From: Phoronis australis
Lineage: Eukaryota; Phoronida; Phoronidae
Length of the DNA stretch: 64,000 nucleotides
Direction of reading: 5' to 3'
Assembly (NCBI GenBank): GCA_002633005.1
Contig: NMRA01000197.1
Location: forward strand, 62,001-126,000
Positions 60,300-64,000 of the stretch are shown here, piece after piece (within the stretch, counting starts at the first letter, position 1; each line of letters opens with the position of its first letter). The position numbers were made by a program, and so were the translations under genes. The notes under the pieces are model-generated. The model ran no database searches. It was not told where the DNA came from and saw only the letters and a list, made by a program, of their open reading frames with translations.

Positions 60300-60448
60300 A
60301 TGTGTGTACTTACAATGTTGTTATCTGCCTCAATAGTTGTCAGGCTTCTATGTAGTCTGACGTCTTGTCGCCCCTTCTTCGTAACAGCTAAACGAGGATT
60401 CTCTTCTACCCGCCGTACACTAATTAGTTGGAGGCGTAGCTTGATGTC
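60300..60448 (-). repeat. 149-bp direct repeat, copy 2, flanking the RT element
   Basis: Partner of 57628-57776, on the other side of the RT frame. The minus-strand frame continues upstream as MRYLPSDDIKLRL. It shares the donor-like GTAAGTAC at its end. Confidence 0.9.
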
Positions 60449-63372
60449 GTCAGATGGCAAGTATCTCAAAACCAGAAATTTTACTTAAGCAGGAATTAAA
60501 ACAATCCAATACATTGAGATTGTTTTCACACAGAAGACCAAAGAACAAATAAAGACCAAAATTTAACCACGTCAAGACTGAAAATTTATCACATCAGCAC
60601 CTATAATTTATCAAGTAAGGACCAAAAATTATTCACTTCAGGATCTTAATAAAATACAACCAAACTGAAAATTTAATAAGTCAGGTTCAAAAACTTACCA
60701 TGTCAGTAACTTTCACGCCAGAACACCACGTCACCATCCCCAAGCATTGATCTTTCAAAGTGATAATGTCCGTACTATACGTATAAACAAGGGCGAAATG
60801 TTCAACCTCTCGCCGACGACAGACATATTATCTCGGAAATGCAGTTGAATTTCGTTCGTCTAATCCACGTTTTACAATAGATGCCAATGTATAGGTACAC
60901 ACTGGATTGTCATCATTGCATAATGGGTGATCACATAGTCTCCGGGCATGGAAACAATTCTCTCCTGGCGTGATAAGTTTTCTGACGCAATAAATCCTGG
61001 TTGCCAATTGTTTTTGATTCTACAGAGATTTCAATTCCTGAATAGAAAATGTGTGTTCTGGATTTTTCCGCTTCAGCTTTCCATTCAGCTAACTGGTGTA
61101 AAACAGTGTTTTTACTATCCCGTGGAGACTCCACTGCAACGAATCACTTCTAGTACAATCTTCCGTAAATGACAATCGTATTTTGCATATTTCTTCGGGG
61201 TAACAGTTTTCCAAGAGCTATATATTCATTGGACAAGCTTCTGTTTGGTATTCGGTTTTATTTTCTTTCTCAGGTAGTCCTTGAGCTCATGCTCTGAATG
61301 TTTTGAAAACGCAACTCTTTATTTACGCAGATACGTTTTCCTGCCCGTGCGCGCAGACTTGCTGAATTCATCAACCATACATTTATTTTTGAAAATGCCC
61401 TCAAAAGTGTACTTTTTAAAACACCGTGTTGACCATAGTCGTCCGTTTAGAAAAGCGGAATGAACAAATTTGTACACATTGCTCAAAGCACTTTTGTGGA
61501 CATACGGAAACGACAACGTCTCTGTCTTACAACTCTGCGTGGGCTTGGCATTTCTGATAAAGCTTTCTCATGCTGGAAACTTTATTAAGTCTGGGCACCG
61601 TTTCAAAAATTGTATTTTTTCGTACAGCTGAGCACAGAAGAATTATTCTGCGATTTTAGGACTGAAACGGAATCAAATCTCGAGTGGTGACTCATTAGAA
61701 TGTGCAAAATTCGTGGAGGGAGGGAGGGATGGCGATACAAGCATGATTTTTTATTTTCGCGCCAAGCATGTAGTTGGCACTTCTCATTCAGCGTCATTTA
61801 CTACCTAAGGTGACCAGATCATACGCTATAAATATCACCAGACGCTTTGCTTCTCAAAAGTGCACCTTGATGTATTTACTATCATTTTTTTGCCATCGCA
61901 ATCGCTTTACCAAAGGTTCATGCACATATGCCGCGTAGAGACAAATATCTCTTCACATCTTCCCATTCACAATTGTTTTATTTTACATAATTTGTCAATA
62001 TGTTGTTGACAGAAAATATTTATTTTTGGAACAACGTGAACGACCAACTGATAGGGGACTACGTGTATACATGTACATGTAACTAGCCCAGATTTTAACG
62101 TCACCGATGCATGAAAACGGAATGCGCAAAGCTACAATTGGCTGTAGCCTCAACAGTGGTGATGACAGTCTTAGTTCGTGGAAGTCGTAACCATAATATG
62201 ATTTCGAAGTTAGAGCCATCGAAGTCCGTGGGTTTAGGGCATACTGGACCGTGAATTTCGCATCTGTACTGCAAGGGTCAATACTATGAAAATAAAATCC
62301 CCGGAGTGAGAGCTCATCGCGGTGTAACAACTCACTCACAAATCCATCATCATGGGCACGTGATAGGAGACCGGTAAATAACTTAAAAAAACGCAAAAAG
62401 ATGCAGTTTGGCGTTACACAAACAAAATCAATTGTGGGCCGGCGAAAACTGCTAGTCGTCGACCGGGCCGACAAAAATTCGTGATGTGTGCTGTACACAC
62501 ATTTATATCCCAAAATGCAGCCGTTATGCTGCTCCAGAATAATATCCCGCCATTTTTTGTCATGTCCTAAGCCGAAAAATGATGTTGAAAAGCGTAAACT
62601 ATGGATCAAATTGTACGGCCACACGAGCAGCTGAAGTTAGCGATGTTGCTAGATAACTCGAAGGCTATTATAAACACAAATATATTAGTTCCAAGATATA
62701 CACTTTTCAGCTTGGTGGCTATGGTGCAGGGCTATCTCACATTTTGGCTCACGAGTTGACTACGTCTGGGTGCCTTTGTCTCGGCACCTGCTGGATGTCA
62801 GCACTCTAACGGAAGTCCCCGGAAATTGTTGTTTTCAAGGACCATTTTTTAAAGTTTTTTTATTTATTTCAACCTAATGGACATTATTTTGTTTCGTATC
62901 AGAGGTATTTTTGTTATTCATAAACCGTAAGCTGGCGTTCAACTGAACTTCTCTCCCGGTCAAAATTCAGAGATTCGATCGGCACAGGGAAGGGCACTGG
63001 ATTACTGAAGGAACTCAAAGCCTTGGTCGAGCTGTTGTCACTAAAAATAAACTGTTCAATTACTTTTTGACGTGTACCTCTAGTATACACTATGTCTGTA
63101 GAGTTAGAGAGAGCTCATTTTGGAGTTGCTCAAACATGATATTTAGATTTATGAAGCTTTAAAAAAGAATTTGAGTTATTTTTGTAAATAGACTATTTCT
63201 GCAACTACCACACCAGACTAGTAATCTTTTGTAACCATACCACGACTTAGTGATCATGCTACCTTCAAATTAAAATGAAAGCTACCTTTATGAATGAAAC
63301 TACAAAAAATGCCAAGTTCATAAGAAAGTAAACCTAATTTAAATATCTTAATGGTGCAAACGGACAATTCCA
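60449..63372. other. Gene-free stretch
   Basis: No recognisable gene. The longest open frame (61995-62624, minus, 209 codons) resembles no family I know. It overlaps a repeat word shared with 55042-55065, so it is not called. Confidence 0.45.
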
Positions 63373-63695
63373 TAGGCGGATTTAGGGGGGGGGCAGGGGC
63401 CCCAGCCCCCCTCCTTGGCTGCCACCAGCAAAATGAAACAGCTAGAGCGTGAGGAAATATTGAGTTCAGTAACTAGGACCGGTAGCGGAAGAGGGGGCTC
63501 AGACCCCGGCAGATCGCGGCGGAATTGTGTTCCTGTTTTTTTAGTCCACCTATAGATTTTCTGAACTGAGGTCCAAAGGTCTACATCTCTGGCCCCTGCA
63601 ACTTTCGGGCCGCCTGTGCACACACAATCGTACTTTGCCCAATTCCACGAGGCAACATATGTTGGGCCCCCCTGTGGTATCATAGATCCGCCACT
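63373..63695. mobile_element. hAT-like MITE with target-site duplication
   Basis: The left end is TAGGCGGATTTAGGG and the right end, reverse-complemented, is CAGTGGCGGATCTATGA. AATTCCA flanks the element on both sides (63366-63372 and 63696-63702), fitting the 8-bp duplication of hAT elements with one difference at the last base. About 323 bp, non-coding. Confidence 0.78.
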
Positions 63696-63715
63696 GAATT
63701 CCAGACATTAAGAGC

Positions 63716-64000
63716 AATTCCATATAAAAACCAGATGATGGGCTTTATATGCAAAATCACCCATTTTTTTGAAACTTAGCACATCAGCTGGTCTTGTCAA
63801 AAGAAACCTGAGCCTGAATTTTTAAGAGTTTCCGAGTTTTTTTAACCCTTTTTACGACCACTTTGTACTTTTTCTGAAAAATAGCAAATAATAGTACTTG
63901 GAAGTAGGTGACTTTTTGTCAGCAACAGCACATCATCGCATTGCGCTATTGAAAAAATAACTATATAGCAGAAAGAAGAAAGAATAACATACGTCAAGAA
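63716..64000. repeat. Dispersed repeat of about 285 bp, copy 2
   Basis: Direct partner of 14409-14692; runs to the end of the window. It starts about 14 bp after the hAT-like MITE duplication. Confidence 0.85.

Noticed and set aside
61995-62624. A 209-codon minus-strand open frame
   Set aside because: No recognised domain, unusual composition, no splice context, and overlap with a dispersed repeat word; likely chance.
1-64000. CRISPR arrays, bacterial operons or prophage
   Set aside because: No repeat-spacer structure or bacterial gene organisation; the DNA is clearly eukaryotic.

Overview
The window is animal genomic DNA: AT-rich, with long gene-poor stretches, GT-AG introns, AATAAA signals, simple repeats and many degraded transposons of several classes. 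The transposon mix (LINEs with a TAAA tail, an RT element with an N-terminal zinc finger, piggyBac-like and hAT-like DNA elements), together with a malonyl-CoA decarboxylase gene, suggests a marine invertebrate, perhaps a deuterostome. The sequence alone does not fix the species.

Layout. 1-6.3 kb: the last four coding exons of a malonyl-CoA decarboxylase gene (MLYCD, + strand), with a possible alternative terminal exon inside its last intron. 6.3-40.5 kb: no intact gene seen. This part holds piggyBac-like TTAA elements (two full-length copies in opposite orientation, two fragments and a broken transposase), hAT-like and other MITEs, three LINE relics, a tandem repeat of about 430 bp carrying CTCF-like sites, an array of GGTC/GACC palindromes, microsatellites and a 151-bp gap. 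40.57-53.59 kb: a huge, essentially intronless nonribosomal peptide synthetase (NRPS) on the + strand, which is the main feature of the window. 53.6-64 kb: gene-poor again, with an RT element on the minus strand flanked by 149-bp direct repeats, a hAT-like MITE and one copy of a dispersed 285-bp repeat.

The NRPS. Reading motifs in order gives: C-lobe only - A1 - T1 - E1 - C1 - A2 - T2 - C2 - A3 (mostly lost in a sequence gap) - T3 - E2 - C3 - vestigial A4 - start of T4 - fatty-acid-synthase-like thioesterase. The two carrier domains before epimerase domains have the GGDS form and the one before a condensation domain has the GGHS form, as expected for working modules. The inferred product starts with a D-L-D tripeptide. 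The first residue is chosen by an adenylation domain with a GGATE motif like the cysteine-activating domains of siderophore synthetases. A fourth module has lost most of its adenylation domain. The gene is read in three frames because of the gap at 49022-49238 and a single N at 52992; both look like places where sequence is missing, not real frameshifts. No tailoring, transport or phosphopantetheinyl-transferase gene is visible nearby, so this is one synthetase and not a visible cluster.
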